A stretch of DNA of 64,000 bases. It comes from an uncultured Prevotellaceae bacterium (GTDB lineage Bacteria; Bacteroidota; Bacteroidia; Bacteroidales; Bacteroidaceae). The stretch is taken from contig ONCG01000009.1 in NCBI GenBank assembly GCA_900316285.1, forward strand, positions 51,854-115,853, in the 5' to 3' direction. Position 1 is the first letter of the stretch; the number at the start of each line of letters is the position of its first letter. The translations under genes were made by a program, and so were the position numbers. The notes beneath the pieces are model-generated. The model saw only the letters and a list, made by a program, of their open reading frames with translations. It ran no database searches and had not been told where the DNA came from. This document shows positions 16,982-26,229 of the stretch, piece after piece.

Positions 16982-19394
16982 GTTGGTGCGTGGCTTTTAT
17001 CGCATACTTCTTGTTCCCTCGCACATAGATTCCTGATAGTGTGGGGCGAGGCGTGAGGATGCCGCTGAGCGAATACCAGGCGGTGGAGGACAACGGGGTG
17101 CGTGTGCCGATGCTGCCTACCGCCGACGAATCGCCGTGTCGTTTCAACAGCACCTTGTCGATGTAGGGAGCCTGGGAGTTGTCGTTGCCAAAGACGAGGG
17201 TGTTCATGCCGGCCTTTAGCGTGACGGCAATGGTCTTCACCTGCGACGACGAAGCCTGCCAGCTGCCTGTGGACGCATAGGGGACGTTCTGACGGCTGCC
17301 ACCGTTCACGCGGACATACATCTGCCGATTCTGACCGGTGAAATAGACGATGTCCAAATCGTAGTCGCCACCTTCGGCAACATCCGCCCTGAGCGTGAGC
17401 TGATTGCCGCCGCCATTACCGATGTCGCGCACATAGCGGCCACCCGAGGCATCGTCGTCGTTGGCAATGCTGGTCTGACCGCGCGTCTTGCCAAACTCTG
17501 CCTCCAGCGCATCGGGCAAGGCAGCCAAGAAGATCACCTCGACCTTCTCTATCGTAGGCAGACCGCTGGTACCGCTCAGGCAAATCGCATTCTCTCCCTT
17601 CACGAGTGGGGCGAAAAACGGCATCAGGCTCGCTGCCGACTGCGCCACAGGAAAGGAAAACGACTGGGCATCGCCCTGGTTCAGGGCAACCCTCACGGAA
17701 CGCTTCATGGTGGAGCGATAGCTCACAAGAATCTTGTAGAGCCCAGCCTCCGGTGCCTGAAAGCAGTATGTCTGCTCGTCGGTGCCTGCGGGCTCCACCA
17801 GCGTGGCCTCACCCTGCCAGGGGGACGTGCTGGAGAAGGCTTCGAGGGGCACGCTGCAGGCCACCGTCAGCGCCGTAGAGGCACCAAACGCCGAAGAGGA
17901 GGCCCCGTAGTCGACGTTGCCATACTTCAAGTCCTCGCGGGCCTTCGTGAGCCAGGCAGAGTGGCCGAAGCCTCGCGAGTTCATATTATTATATGCGTGG
18001 AAGGCATTCTTCAACACCCACTGCCGGTAGTCTTCGTGCTGGAACTCGCGGGCATACAGGCCGGCATAGCGCATCAGGATGCCTTTGAAGCCCTGAAAGT
18101 CGCCATCGGCATTTTGGCATACGCTGATGAGCCCTACAGCATTGCAGAGGTTCTGGCGGGCGTACGCAATGATTTTATCGGCATCCTGACGGTATTGCTT
18201 GTCGCCGAAATGACGATAGAGCAGCACGGCGGCACCGAGCATCGTTCCTTGGTTGTAGGTGGATGCCCACGTGTTGCGACTCTTCACGGTTGCGGTAGCG
18301 GGATCGAAGACCACGCTGTCGTAGACCTGACCTGTGCCGGAGACATAGAGGTAGCGGCGCTGGTTGCCATAGAGCTCGCGGGCCTTCTCGTAGTAGCTGT
18401 CGTCGCCCGTTCCGGCAGCGATATAGCAGGCAGCCACCTCGGCAGGACCGTTGATGCATGAGTTGGCACCGTTGCGGTCGCCACTCTTCTCGGCCCAGCG
18501 CAGCAAGCCCACATAGCTGAGGTAGGCACGGTTCCAGATGCGGTCGAAGTTGCGTTTTGCATCGTTGAGATACACCTCCTTGTTCGTGAGGTGATAGGCA
18601 CGGGCTGCAGCGATGACAAGCCACATCACATCATCGTTGAAGTCGTAGCCGAACCAGTCGTAGCCACCAACGGTCGTTCCGCCGTCCCACGTAGAGCCCA
18701 CATGGTAGCGCATGTAGTCGTAGCAGGCCTCGAAGATGTTCAAGAACGTGCGGTCGCCAGTGCCCTCATAGCAGTCGAGCAGGGCCTCCATCGTCTCCGC
18801 CTCACCCCAGCTGCCATTCACGAACGTGCGGTAGCCATCGCCGCGGTCCTGCAGATACTGACGCAGGAAGCCGTCGAGCATGCGCTGGCGGGCGGCAGCA
18901 TCGAAGCTGCGCTGTGCCTCCACCTCGGTGAAAAGCCACGACTGTGCGCTGCTGCCCACAACGGGCTGTCGGCCGTCGGTGGCACTGATGACTCGCAGGT
19001 ATTTCCCTTGCTTCAGCAGATACTCCCCGCGGTCGGCGTCGACGGCCTCTAGGGTCCACGCGCTGGGCTTCACGCGCTGGGCCAACGAGAGGTTGCTGGC
19101 ATCAAGGTACTTGCCCGAATAGACGTTCTTGAAATAGAAGTTGCCGTCGCCGGCATCTTCTGCCTCCCACTGCTGGGCGGGAACATTGGTATCGGTCCAC
19201 ACCACTACGGCGGCCTTGTCGGCAAGCGAGGCGTCGGCCACCATCAGCGTGTGCTGCTCGTCGGTGCCCACAGCAATGCGATAGGTCTTGCCGGGCTCCA
19301 CGCCAGCCAGCGCCGCCGACAGCGGCAACGAGGCGCTCATCAGCATCAGCAGCCAGCTACGACCCATTTTCGTTCTACTTTTGCGATTTTCCAT
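16977..19394 (-). CDS. GH76 alpha-1,6-mannanase-family enzyme with lectin, CBM6-like domain and secretion tail
   Basis: An 805-residue exported protein. After the signal peptide come a ricin-type beta-trefoil-like region (about 35-160, with repeated QQWEAEDAG- and SWLFTEV-type units), a GH76 alpha/alpha barrel (about 165-520) with the paired catalytic aspartates in FNDDVMW (about D254/D255), a beta-sandwich module (about 530-625) and a CBM6/35-like module (about 640-765, LEAEFGKT...IDKVLLKR). The end (WYSLSGIL...SGIYVRGNKKYAIK) is the secretion-tail type shared by several genes here. GH76 enzymes cleave alpha-1,6-mannan backbones. The start at 19394 opens the signal peptide; an in-frame ATG at 19400 is equally possible. 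Confidence 0.87.
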   Translation of the reverse strand: MENRKSRTKMGRSWLLMLMSASLPLSAALAGVEPGKTYRIAVGTDEQHTLMVADASLADKAAVVVWTDTNVPAQQWEAEDAGDGNFYFKNVYSGKYLDASNLSLAQRVKPSAWTLEAVDADRGEYLLKQGKYLRVISATDGRQPVVGSSAQSWLFTEVEAQRSFDAAARQRMLDGFLRQYLQDRGDGYRTFVNGSWGEAETMEALLDCYEGTGDRTFLNIFEACYDYMRYHVGSTWDGGTTVGGYDWFGYDFNDDVMWLVIAAARAYHLTNKEVYLNDAKRNFDRIWNRAYLSYVGLLRWAEKSGDRNGANSCINGPAEVAACYIAAGTGDDSYYEKARELYGNQRRYLYVSGTGQVYDSVVFDPATATVKSRNTWASTYNQGTMLGAAVLLYRHFGDKQYRQDADKIIAYARQNLCNAVGLISVCQNADGDFQGFKGILMRYAGLYAREFQHEDYRQWVLKNAFHAYNNMNSRGFGHSAWLTKAREDLKYGNVDYGASSSAFGASTALTVACSVPLEAFSSTSPWQGEATLVEPAGTDEQTYCFQAPEAGLYKILVSYRSTMKRSVRVALNQGDAQSFSFPVAQSAASLMPFFAPLVKGENAICLSGTSGLPTIEKVEVIFLAALPDALEAEFGKTRGQTSIANDDDASGGRYVRDIGNGGGNQLTLRADVAEGGDYDLDIVYFTGQNRQMYVRVNGGSRQNVPYASTGSWQASSSQVKTIAVTLKAGMNTLVFGNDNSQAPYIDKVLLKRHGDSSAVGSIGTRTPLSSTAWYSLSGILTPRPTLSGIYVRGNKKYAIKATHQP

Positions 19395-19429
19395 CGTCAT
19401 TTTCCATTATACATTTGGTTTCTCTGCTG

Positions 19430-19437
19430 CAAAGTTA
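19430..19437 (-). promoter_or_regulatory. -7 promoter element for the GH76 gene
   Basis: TAACTTTG followed by CA on the minus strand, about 35 nt before the start codon. It is the leftward half of a divergent promoter region shared with the CotH-family gene. Confidence 0.65.
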
Positions 19438-19654
19438 TGAAAAATATGCCAACCCTGCTAATAACACGTGAAAAGTATCACCTTTCTTTTTCTATATTGT
19501 AAGTCAACATCGTGGCTATCAATCGATTACAAAACCGCACGGTGGCCGTTTGTATAACGGAAATATTCCAACGGTTTTCCCACTTGTCGCCCGGTTTCGG
19601 TCGTACCATTGATAAACAATCGCCGTTTTCCTTTCCCGAAAGAAAAGAAAAGCG

Positions 19655-19662
19655 TAACTTTG
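19655..19662 (+). promoter_or_regulatory. -7 promoter element for the CotH-family gene
   Basis: TAACTTTG followed by CA on the plus strand, ending only 10 nt before the ATG at 19673. With a start site 6-7 nt downstream, the mRNA would have almost no leader. Confidence 0.65.
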
Positions 19663-19672
19663 CACCGAGAAT

Positions 19673-21898
19673 ATGAAACCAATTCGCATCATAACCCTAC
19701 TCATGCTTCTGGCATGCACGCTGGCGGCGCACGCCCAGCAGAGCGACAACTACCGCAGCCGCCTGCGCAACCAGAACGTGAAAATAGACGAGACCAACCT
19801 GCCCATCGTATTCATCAGCACGGGCAGGCGCACTATTCTGCGCGATAGCTACATTCTCGCGAAGATGAAAATCCTGCACAACGGCGACGGACAGAGCAAC
19901 CACGCCGACACGCTTGCGTTTCCCGGCCAGCACATCGACTACGAGGGACACATCGCGCTGAAATATCGCGGCAACAGCTCGTTCGATGCCTCCGACAAGA
20001 AGCCGTATACGTTCCGAACGCTGGAGAGCAACCTCCTACCCGACTACGGCGGCAGCAAGAAGAAAGTCGCCATTCTCGGTATGCCGAAAGACAACAAGTG
20101 GGCATTCATTGCACCCTGGTGCGACGAGACGATGATGCGCGACGTGCTGTCGTTCGAACTCGGCAGACCTTGGTTCGAATGGGTGCCACGAGCCCGCTTC
20201 TGCGAACTCATCCTCGACGGCACCTACTACGGCGTGTTCGCGCTCTGCGAAAGCATGTCGAAAGGCAAGCACCGCCTGAACCTGAAAGAGCCCGGCGAGG
20301 TGGAGGGCGACCTCACGGGCGACTACCATGTAGTTGTTGATCACGGCTACGACCCCTACTTCACATCGCGCTATCGCCCTTGGCTGTCGATGGACGGAAG
20401 CAGGGTGTCGAACAACTTCCAAATAAAATATGAGTATGCCGACCCCGACGACGACGAGTTTGCCGCCCTGCCTGCCGGCACCCGCACCGCCCTTCACAAC
20501 GAGGTGAACAAGATGGAGGCGGCCTTCATGGCGAACGGCTGGGACAACCCCGACGGAGGCTATCGCAACACGGTCGACGTGCAGTCGTTCATCGACTATC
20601 TGCTTGCCACAGAGCTGTCGATGAACATCGACGGCTATCGCCTCTCGACGCATCTCTACAAGCACAGCCAGAAACGCTATGAGACCGATGGCGCCGACCC
20701 GCGCTGGAAGACCACGCTCTGGGACTTCAACATCGCTTGGGGCAACGCCAACTACTACGACGGTCATCGCACCGACCGCTGGCAGTATGAGTTTAACATG
20801 AACAACCCCTACGATGACTGTCCGGTGCCGTTCTACTGGTATCGCATGCTGCAAGACGAGGCGTTCGTCAGCGCGATGAAGGAGCGTTGGCAGCAATACC
20901 GACTCTCGAACCACTCGAACCAGCAAATCATGAACACCGTGGACTCGCTGGCTACGCTGATGAAGAAAGGTGGAGCAGCCGACCGAAACGAACGGGCGTG
21001 GGGCATCTACAGCCGTACGGATATCTGGCCACTCTACTACTACGCCAGCAGCTACGACGATGCCGTGAGCTACCTGAAGAGATGGATTGGCCGACGACTG
21101 CAGTTCCTCGACCGACACCTGCTACCGCCTCGCCACATTGAGACAGAGCCCATCGGCATTCAGACAGGATGGAATGCCGACGTCGTAGCGGAGTCGCTGC
21201 CTGCCAATAACTATACGACCGCGACCATCGACGGCTCTGACCGCACCTTCTATGCAGAGACGCTGCGGGGCAAGGGTGGACTGCCGCGACAGCGCACCAT
21301 CACCTCGGGCCACGAGGGCGCTCACTACCAGCTGGCACCCTACGACAACTACAACGCGCTGTCGCTACGCCAATACGGCGAGCAGGGCACGCTGGAGTTC
21401 GACTTCCCCGTAGAGACGAGCGAGCTGTTTGTGTTGGCGACGAGTGGAAACGGCGAGGCAAACGTGCGAGTGCGGTTGAACTATGCCGACGGAACGACGA
21501 CCGACATGGGCACATACGTCATTCGCGACTGGTCGGTGCGCAACGACGCGCTGCAGGGCGACGAGGCGGTGACGGCACTTGGCAACGTGCGCCGCGACAA
21601 CAACTCCTATAGCAGTGACAACCACTACTGCCTGTTCGACTTCTCCATTCCTGTCGACGAGCGACCGCTGCAGTCGGTGAGCTTCACTTCCACGAACTAC
21701 GCCTATGCCGCCATCATGGCCCTCTCGGCACTGAAGACCGAGGCATCGGATGTGCACAACATCAGCCTCAGCGAGCCCGACAGCGACCAGCCTGCCGCCA
21801 TCTATAACATGGGTGGTGTTCGCATGCAGCACATGCAGCGCGGCCTGAACATCGTCCGCACACCGGATGGAAAGGTAAGGAAGTTTATTAAGCGCTAA
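19673..21898 (+). CDS. Secreted CotH-family protein (kinase-like fold) with secretion tail
   Basis: A 741-residue exported protein with a signal peptide (1-22, ending AAHAQ). CotH-family landmarks are in order: LKYRGNSSFDASDKKPYTF, DNKWAFIAPWCDETMMRDVL, DGTYYGVFALCESM, DYLLATELSMNIDGYRL and LWDFNIAWGN. CotH of Bacillus phosphorylates coat proteins and has an atypical kinase fold; the metal-binding motif is often WDFD there, whereas this protein has WDFN. A beta-sandwich region follows (about 560-690), then the tail IYNMGGVRMQHMQRGLNIV...FIKR, probably for type IX export. It stands alone between the GH76 gene and the HTCS regulator. Whether it phosphorylates anything is unknown; the family also includes inactive or structural members. 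Confidence 0.82.
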   Translation: MKPIRIITLLMLLACTLAAHAQQSDNYRSRLRNQNVKIDETNLPIVFISTGRRTILRDSYILAKMKILHNGDGQSNHADTLAFPGQHIDYEGHIALKYRGNSSFDASDKKPYTFRTLESNLLPDYGGSKKKVAILGMPKDNKWAFIAPWCDETMMRDVLSFELGRPWFEWVPRARFCELILDGTYYGVFALCESMSKGKHRLNLKEPGEVEGDLTGDYHVVVDHGYDPYFTSRYRPWLSMDGSRVSNNFQIKYEYADPDDDEFAALPAGTRTALHNEVNKMEAAFMANGWDNPDGGYRNTVDVQSFIDYLLATELSMNIDGYRLSTHLYKHSQKRYETDGADPRWKTTLWDFNIAWGNANYYDGHRTDRWQYEFNMNNPYDDCPVPFYWYRMLQDEAFVSAMKERWQQYRLSNHSNQQIMNTVDSLATLMKKGGAADRNERAWGIYSRTDIWPLYYYASSYDDAVSYLKRWIGRRLQFLDRHLLPPRHIETEPIGIQTGWNADVVAESLPANNYTTATIDGSDRTFYAETLRGKGGLPRQRTITSGHEGAHYQLAPYDNYNALSLRQYGEQGTLEFDFPVETSELFVLATSGNGEANVRVRLNYADGTTTDMGTYVIRDWSVRNDALQGDEAVTALGNVRRDNNSYSSDNHYCLFDFSIPVDERPLQSVSFTSTNYAYAAIMALSALKTEASDVHNISLSEPDSDQPAAIYNMGGVRMQHMQRGLNIVRTPDGKVRKFIKR

Positions 21899-21902
21899 AC
21901 GC

Positions 21903-22112
21903 TTTAGTGGAGAGAGGAGAGAGGAGAGTGGAGAGAGGATTGTTTAGAGTTGAGAGTTTAGAGTTGAGAGTTGAGAGACAGTTCTTTCTCCGCTGCGCTA
22001 CGAAAGCGCCCCTGCGGGTCGAGCGGAGAGTTTAGAGTTGAGAGTTTAGAGTTAGCCTTCCGGATTGCGTTACATCCAGATGTAGGGGCAGCCCCCCGTG
22101 TCTGCCCCTACG
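21903..22112. repeat. GAGAGTTGAGAG-type repeats and a GGGGCAG...CTGCCCC palindrome
   Basis: The gap between the convergent CotH and HTCS genes consists of GAGAGGAGAGAGG / GAGTTTAGAGTTGAGAG units, a TCCGCTGCGCTACGAAAGCG segment also found at 26188-26225, and a GTAGGGGCAGCCCCCCGTGT element at 22081-22112 that reaches the HTCS stop codon. Confidence 0.8.
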
Positions 22113-25100
22113 CGCTGCCTTCACTTCGCGCTTCGCGCGGCGTGTAGTCTTTCGGCAGGCAACCGAACTGGGCGCGGAAGCACTTGGCGAAGTAGCTGCT
22201 GGAGGTGAAGCCGACACGCTCGGCGACCTCGCTGCTGCGCAGACCGGAGGTGAGCAGGCGGGCGGCTTCGTTCATGCGTGCATTCTTCAGATAGTCGGTG
22301 GGTGTCATTCCCGTGAGCGCCTTTATTTTCCGATAGAAGCTGCTTCGGCTGAGGTTGAGCTGTTCGGCAAGTGTGTCGATGGAGAATTCTTCATCGCGCA
22401 TGTTCTCCTGCACCGACTTCTGCAGCGCCTCAATGAACTGCAGGTCTTGCTGGTTGAGTCCGAGCGGCTTGTCGGTGGTGTCGGCAGCGGTGGCATTGAA
22501 GCCGTCGATGCTGCGCATGCGCTGGTAGAACTGCTGGCGGAGTCGCAGGATGTTCTCTATCTGCAGATGTAGCTGCTTGATGGAGAACGGTTTTTCTATA
22601 TAGATGTCGGCACCACTCTCCATACCCTCTGTCTTGGCCTGTACCGACACTTTCGCGGTGAGCATGATGACGGGCAGATGACTGGTCTCGATGTTCGACT
22701 TGATTTGCCGGCAGAGCTGGTTGCCATCCATGCGTGGCATCATCACATCGCTCACCACCATATCAATCTCCTGATACTTCAGCGTGTCGAGGGCTTCAAT
22801 GCCGTCGCGCGCCTTCACCACCTTGTACCACTTGCGCAACGCATCGGCGGTGGCCTTCAGCAGCTCCTCGTTGTCTTCGACTAGCAGGATGCGGAAGTTG
22901 GAGGCGGCTTCGTTCAATGCTACTTCGTCGCTGCCCAAGGGGTTCGAGGGGTACAAGACAGCTTCGTCGCTCTTCAACGAGTCCAAGTGGTCCTGGTCGT
23001 CCTTCGTGAGATGTTCGGGACGCAGGGGGATGGTCAGTCGGAAGCTGGAGCCGCCGCCGGGCGCATCCTGATACTCCAGGTTTCCCTCGTGGGCTTGCGC
23101 CAGCATCTTCGTATAGGCCAGTCCGAGTCCGGTGCCGATGGAGGCGGCTGTGGAGTCGTTACCAATCTGATAGTAACGGTCGAATATCTTGTCCTTTTCC
23201 TCAGCAGGCACACCCGGTCCGTCGTCGAGCACCGTTATGGCAACATGCTTCCCGTCGAGGTTCTCGAGTCGGATGATGATTTCGCTGGCGGCATACTTCA
23301 TCGCATTTCCAACAAGATTCATCATCGCCTTCATCATCTTATCCTTGTCCAAGAGGACCACAATCGGTTCGTCGGGCAGCTGCAGCTGGAGGTGCTTGTT
23401 CTGCACTTCCGTGGCGTCGCTGAACTGGTCGTAGATCTGGCGAAGCATCTGGGCAACATCGGTCTTGCGACGCAAAAGCGTGATGCCGCCGTTCTCCTGC
23501 TTCTGGAAGTCGAGCAGCTGATTGGTGATGCCGAGCAGGTAGTTCATGTTGCGACGCATAGCCGTGGTGTGGCGGTTCTGCTCCATCTGCTCCAAAGGCA
23601 GGCTCATCAGCGTGAGCGGCGTGCGGATTTCGTGGACGAGGTCGATGAAGAACCTGATTTTCGACTGGAAGGTTTCCTTCTCCTGCTCTTGCTGGAACTG
23701 GCGCATCTGCTGCTCGTAGCGGCGTTTCAGGCGACGCTGCGTGCGATAGTAGGTGTAGAGGATGGCGGCAAGGGCCAGCAGGATGTAGAGGAAGTAGGCG
23801 AGATTGGTGCGATACCACGGGGGCAGAACGGTGATGCGAAGCCGTGCCTCAAGGCTTTTGTCGGTCTGTCCGACTTGCCGCAGGCGGAACACATAATCGC
23901 CGGGTGGCAGATTAGCATAGGTGGCCTGCGGTGTCGTAGTCTCGTGAGCCCATGTGCGGTCGAAGCCTTCCAGCATGTACTCGTACTTCGTCGGGGGCAT
24001 ACCGCTATAGCGTGCCGAAGCGAAATGCAATGTAAAACTGTTGTCGGTATGGGGCAGCTCAATCTCCTCGCGGGTGTAGAGCAACACGTCGAGGCCGAGT
24101 CGCTGCAGCTCCGCACGGCTGTCGGAGGCATAGGGCAGCGAGAGATTCTGGATGTAGACGGGCTGTTGCTGGGCGATGGGCGACAGCTGGTGAGTGCTGA
24201 GGCGCCAAACACCGCCCCGTGTTCCAAACACCACATTGTCGTAGCCGTGAGCCGACGACGACTGCTGCAGGAAGAAGTTGTTGTGGCTGTAGTTGCAAAC
24301 CTGCAGGTCGGCGATGTTGCGCGAGGGACCCATGCGAATGATGCCTACTGACGTTCCAAGCCAAAGAGCACCCTGGTCGTCTTCCTCGATGAACCGTACC
24401 ACCTGATTATAAAGGAGCGTTCCCTCGGTGTCGTAGCGCTTGAAGTCGGCTGTCGTGGGTTCGAAGCGGTAAAGGCCGCCGCCGTTGCTGGCTGCCCAGA
24501 GATTTCCCTGACGGTCGCCGTGCATCACGGTAATGGTTTGTCGGCCGATGGTCTTCGAGCTGAAGGGGTTGAACATCTGGTCGTTGGCTTTCTTGCAGTA
24601 CAGGCCACGCGTGTTCGACGATGCCCACAGCCAGCCGTTGGCCGCTTCCTCCATGCAGATGAATGGCGTCATCGCGCTAATGCTGGCATAGCTGTGGAAG
24701 TTGTCGGTGGAACGGGCGTAGCGCGACAGGCCCCACGACGTGAGCACATAGATTTCGCCTCCGCGTGTGCGGAAGATGCGATTCACCTCATTGCTTAGAA
24801 TGGTGTAGGGCTTCGTCTCGGAATAGACGTGTGCCCGGATGTCGCCCGTCTTCACATTCAGGATGCGAATACCGTCATGACGGGTTCCTATCCATAGGTC
24901 GTCACCGTCGAGCATGAGGGCTTTAATTTCAAAGTTCAGGCGGTCGGGCTGGCACCTCGTGATTTGCCGCCGCTCGTAGTTGCCCAGATAGAGACCGTGG
25001 TCGGTGCCAATCCAGAGTTCGCCCTCCGAGGCGCGGCAGAGCGCACGCACGGTGTTGGTGCCCTGATAGGAGCTCTCGTCGGGCAGAGGCACAAACGTGA

Positions 25101-26109
25101 ACCCCTGCTGCTTGACGACGATGCTGTTCAGTCCTCCCGTATGGGTGAGCACTAGAAGCGTGCTATCGGCGTCCCACATAAGGGCGTTCACCATGTTATC
25201 GCTGAGCTGTTGGGTGATGGGCGACGGGTGCTGGGTGTTGGCGATGCGCTGCAGACGGCCGTCGTCGGTCGTGTAGCGGTAAACACCGTCGTCGGTGCCC
25301 AGATAGAGCCGGCCGTTCTTGTCGGCCGTGAGCGCATGGATGGCTCCCATCGCCGGTGCCTCGGCCTCCACTTCGGTTGACCGATGGTCTTGGTTCAGGC
25401 GCAGCAGACGGGTGTTGTAGGCCAGCCACAAGTCGTGGTCGGTCTGCACGATGCTGATAGGATTCTTCTGGAACTGATAGCCGCCGACGTCGTAGCTGCG
25501 CAGATATTGTCCGTCGCCGCGGAACACCACAAGCTGGCCCGATAGCGTGACGGCATAAACCAGTCCATCGGTACCGATGGTGATGTCGCAGAAGAAGTTG
25601 CCGTGACGGCTGTCCTGCGCTAGCTGGTGCGTCTCGGTGTTATAGATGAAGATGCCCTGCCCCATCGTCGTAATCCAGATGAGCCGTTGGTCGGGGCCGC
25701 CAACGATTTTCGGTACGGCCGATGAAATCATCACGCCGTAGCGAGTGCGGAGCATGAAACGACTATAGGTGTTCTCGTAGCGGTTGAACACGTAAAGGCC
25801 CGCGCTGCCGCCAAACCAGATATTCCCCTCGTGCTCATAGAGCGAAGAGACGGTATTGGTTTCGTTGGGATTCTCGGAAGCTACAATGTCGCGATAGGCG
25901 TGGATGCGCAGACCATCGTAACAGTTCAGGCCATTCTCGGTACCAATCCAGAGCAGTCCGTAGCTGTCGCGAAGGGCGCATGTCACGGAATTGTCGCTCA
26001 GCCCGTCTTCAGTCGTGAACTGATGGGCAAGCGTTGGCAGCTGGGCGGCAGCAGGACTCAGGAAGCCTGCTAGCAAGCAGTATGCAATGATGAGTATGAC
26101 CTGACGCAT
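22108..26109 (-). CDS. Hybrid two-component system regulator (HTCS) for polysaccharide utilization
   Basis: A 1333-residue one-chain sensor and regulator. It has a signal peptide (1-22), two periplasmic beta-propellers made of repeated LWIGT/LYLGT-type reg_prop motifs (about 25-680), a Y_Y_Y immunoglobulin-like domain (about 700-780, LPPGDYVFRLRQ), a transmembrane helix (about 788-808, LAYFLYILLALAAILY), a histidine kinase with H-box FIDLVHEIRTPL and ATPase motif VLDDGPGVP, a receiver domain (LLVEDNEELL, phosphoacceptor Asp in VVSDVMMPRMDG) and an AraC-type DNA-binding domain (last about 95 residues). HTCS proteins bind oligosaccharides in the periplasm and switch on nearby PUL genes. All signalling motifs look intact. 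No -7 element was seen before it; the upstream gap is repeat-filled. Confidence 0.95.
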   Translation of the reverse strand: MRQVILIIAYCLLAGFLSPAAAQLPTLAHQFTTEDGLSDNSVTCALRDSYGLLWIGTENGLNCYDGLRIHAYRDIVASENPNETNTVSSLYEHEGNIWFGGSAGLYVFNRYENTYSRFMLRTRYGVMISSAVPKIVGGPDQRLIWITTMGQGIFIYNTETHQLAQDSRHGNFFCDITIGTDGLVYAVTLSGQLVVFRGDGQYLRSYDVGGYQFQKNPISIVQTDHDLWLAYNTRLLRLNQDHRSTEVEAEAPAMGAIHALTADKNGRLYLGTDDGVYRYTTDDGRLQRIANTQHPSPITQQLSDNMVNALMWDADSTLLVLTHTGGLNSIVVKQQGFTFVPLPDESSYQGTNTVRALCRASEGELWIGTDHGLYLGNYERRQITRCQPDRLNFEIKALMLDGDDLWIGTRHDGIRILNVKTGDIRAHVYSETKPYTILSNEVNRIFRTRGGEIYVLTSWGLSRYARSTDNFHSYASISAMTPFICMEEAANGWLWASSNTRGLYCKKANDQMFNPFSSKTIGRQTITVMHGDRQGNLWAASNGGGLYRFEPTTADFKRYDTEGTLLYNQVVRFIEEDDQGALWLGTSVGIIRMGPSRNIADLQVCNYSHNNFFLQQSSSAHGYDNVVFGTRGGVWRLSTHQLSPIAQQQPVYIQNLSLPYASDSRAELQRLGLDVLLYTREEIELPHTDNSFTLHFASARYSGMPPTKYEYMLEGFDRTWAHETTTPQATYANLPPGDYVFRLRQVGQTDKSLEARLRITVLPPWYRTNLAYFLYILLALAAILYTYYRTQRRLKRRYEQQMRQFQQEQEKETFQSKIRFFIDLVHEIRTPLTLMSLPLEQMEQNRHTTAMRRNMNYLLGITNQLLDFQKQENGGITLLRRKTDVAQMLRQIYDQFSDATEVQNKHLQLQLPDEPIVVLLDKDKMMKAMMNLVGNAMKYAASEIIIRLENLDGKHVAITVLDDGPGVPAEEKDKIFDRYYQIGNDSTAASIGTGLGLAYTKMLAQAHEGNLEYQDAPGGGSSFRLTIPLRPEHLTKDDQDHLDSLKSDEAVLYPSNPLGSDEVALNEAASNFRILLVEDNEELLKATADALRKWYKVVKARDGIEALDTLKYQEIDMVVSDVMMPRMDGNQLCRQIKSNIETSHLPVIMLTAKVSVQAKTEGMESGADIYIEKPFSIKQLHLQIENILRLRQQFYQRMRSIDGFNATAADTTDKPLGLNQQDLQFIEALQKSVQENMRDEEFSIDTLAEQLNLSRSSFYRKIKALTGMTPTDYLKNARMNEAARLLTSGLRSSEVAERVGFTSSSYFAKCFRAQFGCLPKDYTPREARSEGSA

Positions 26110-26226
26110 TGTTTAGTGGAGAGTGGAGAGAGGAGAGAGGAGAGTTTAGAGTTTAGAGTTGAGAGTTGAGAGTTGAGAGTTCTTTCTCCGCTGCGCTACG
26201 AAAGCGGCAAAGCCGAGCGGAGAGTT
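26110..26226. repeat. GAGAGTTGAGAG-type repeat cluster
   Basis: Tandem GAGAGTGGAGAG/GAGTTTAGAG units followed by a TCCGCTGCGCTACGAAAGCG and GCCGAGCGGAGAG inverted pair. It matches the cluster at 21903-22056 and fills the gap between the HTCS and acyltransferase genes. Confidence 0.75.
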
Positions 26227-26229
26227 CTG

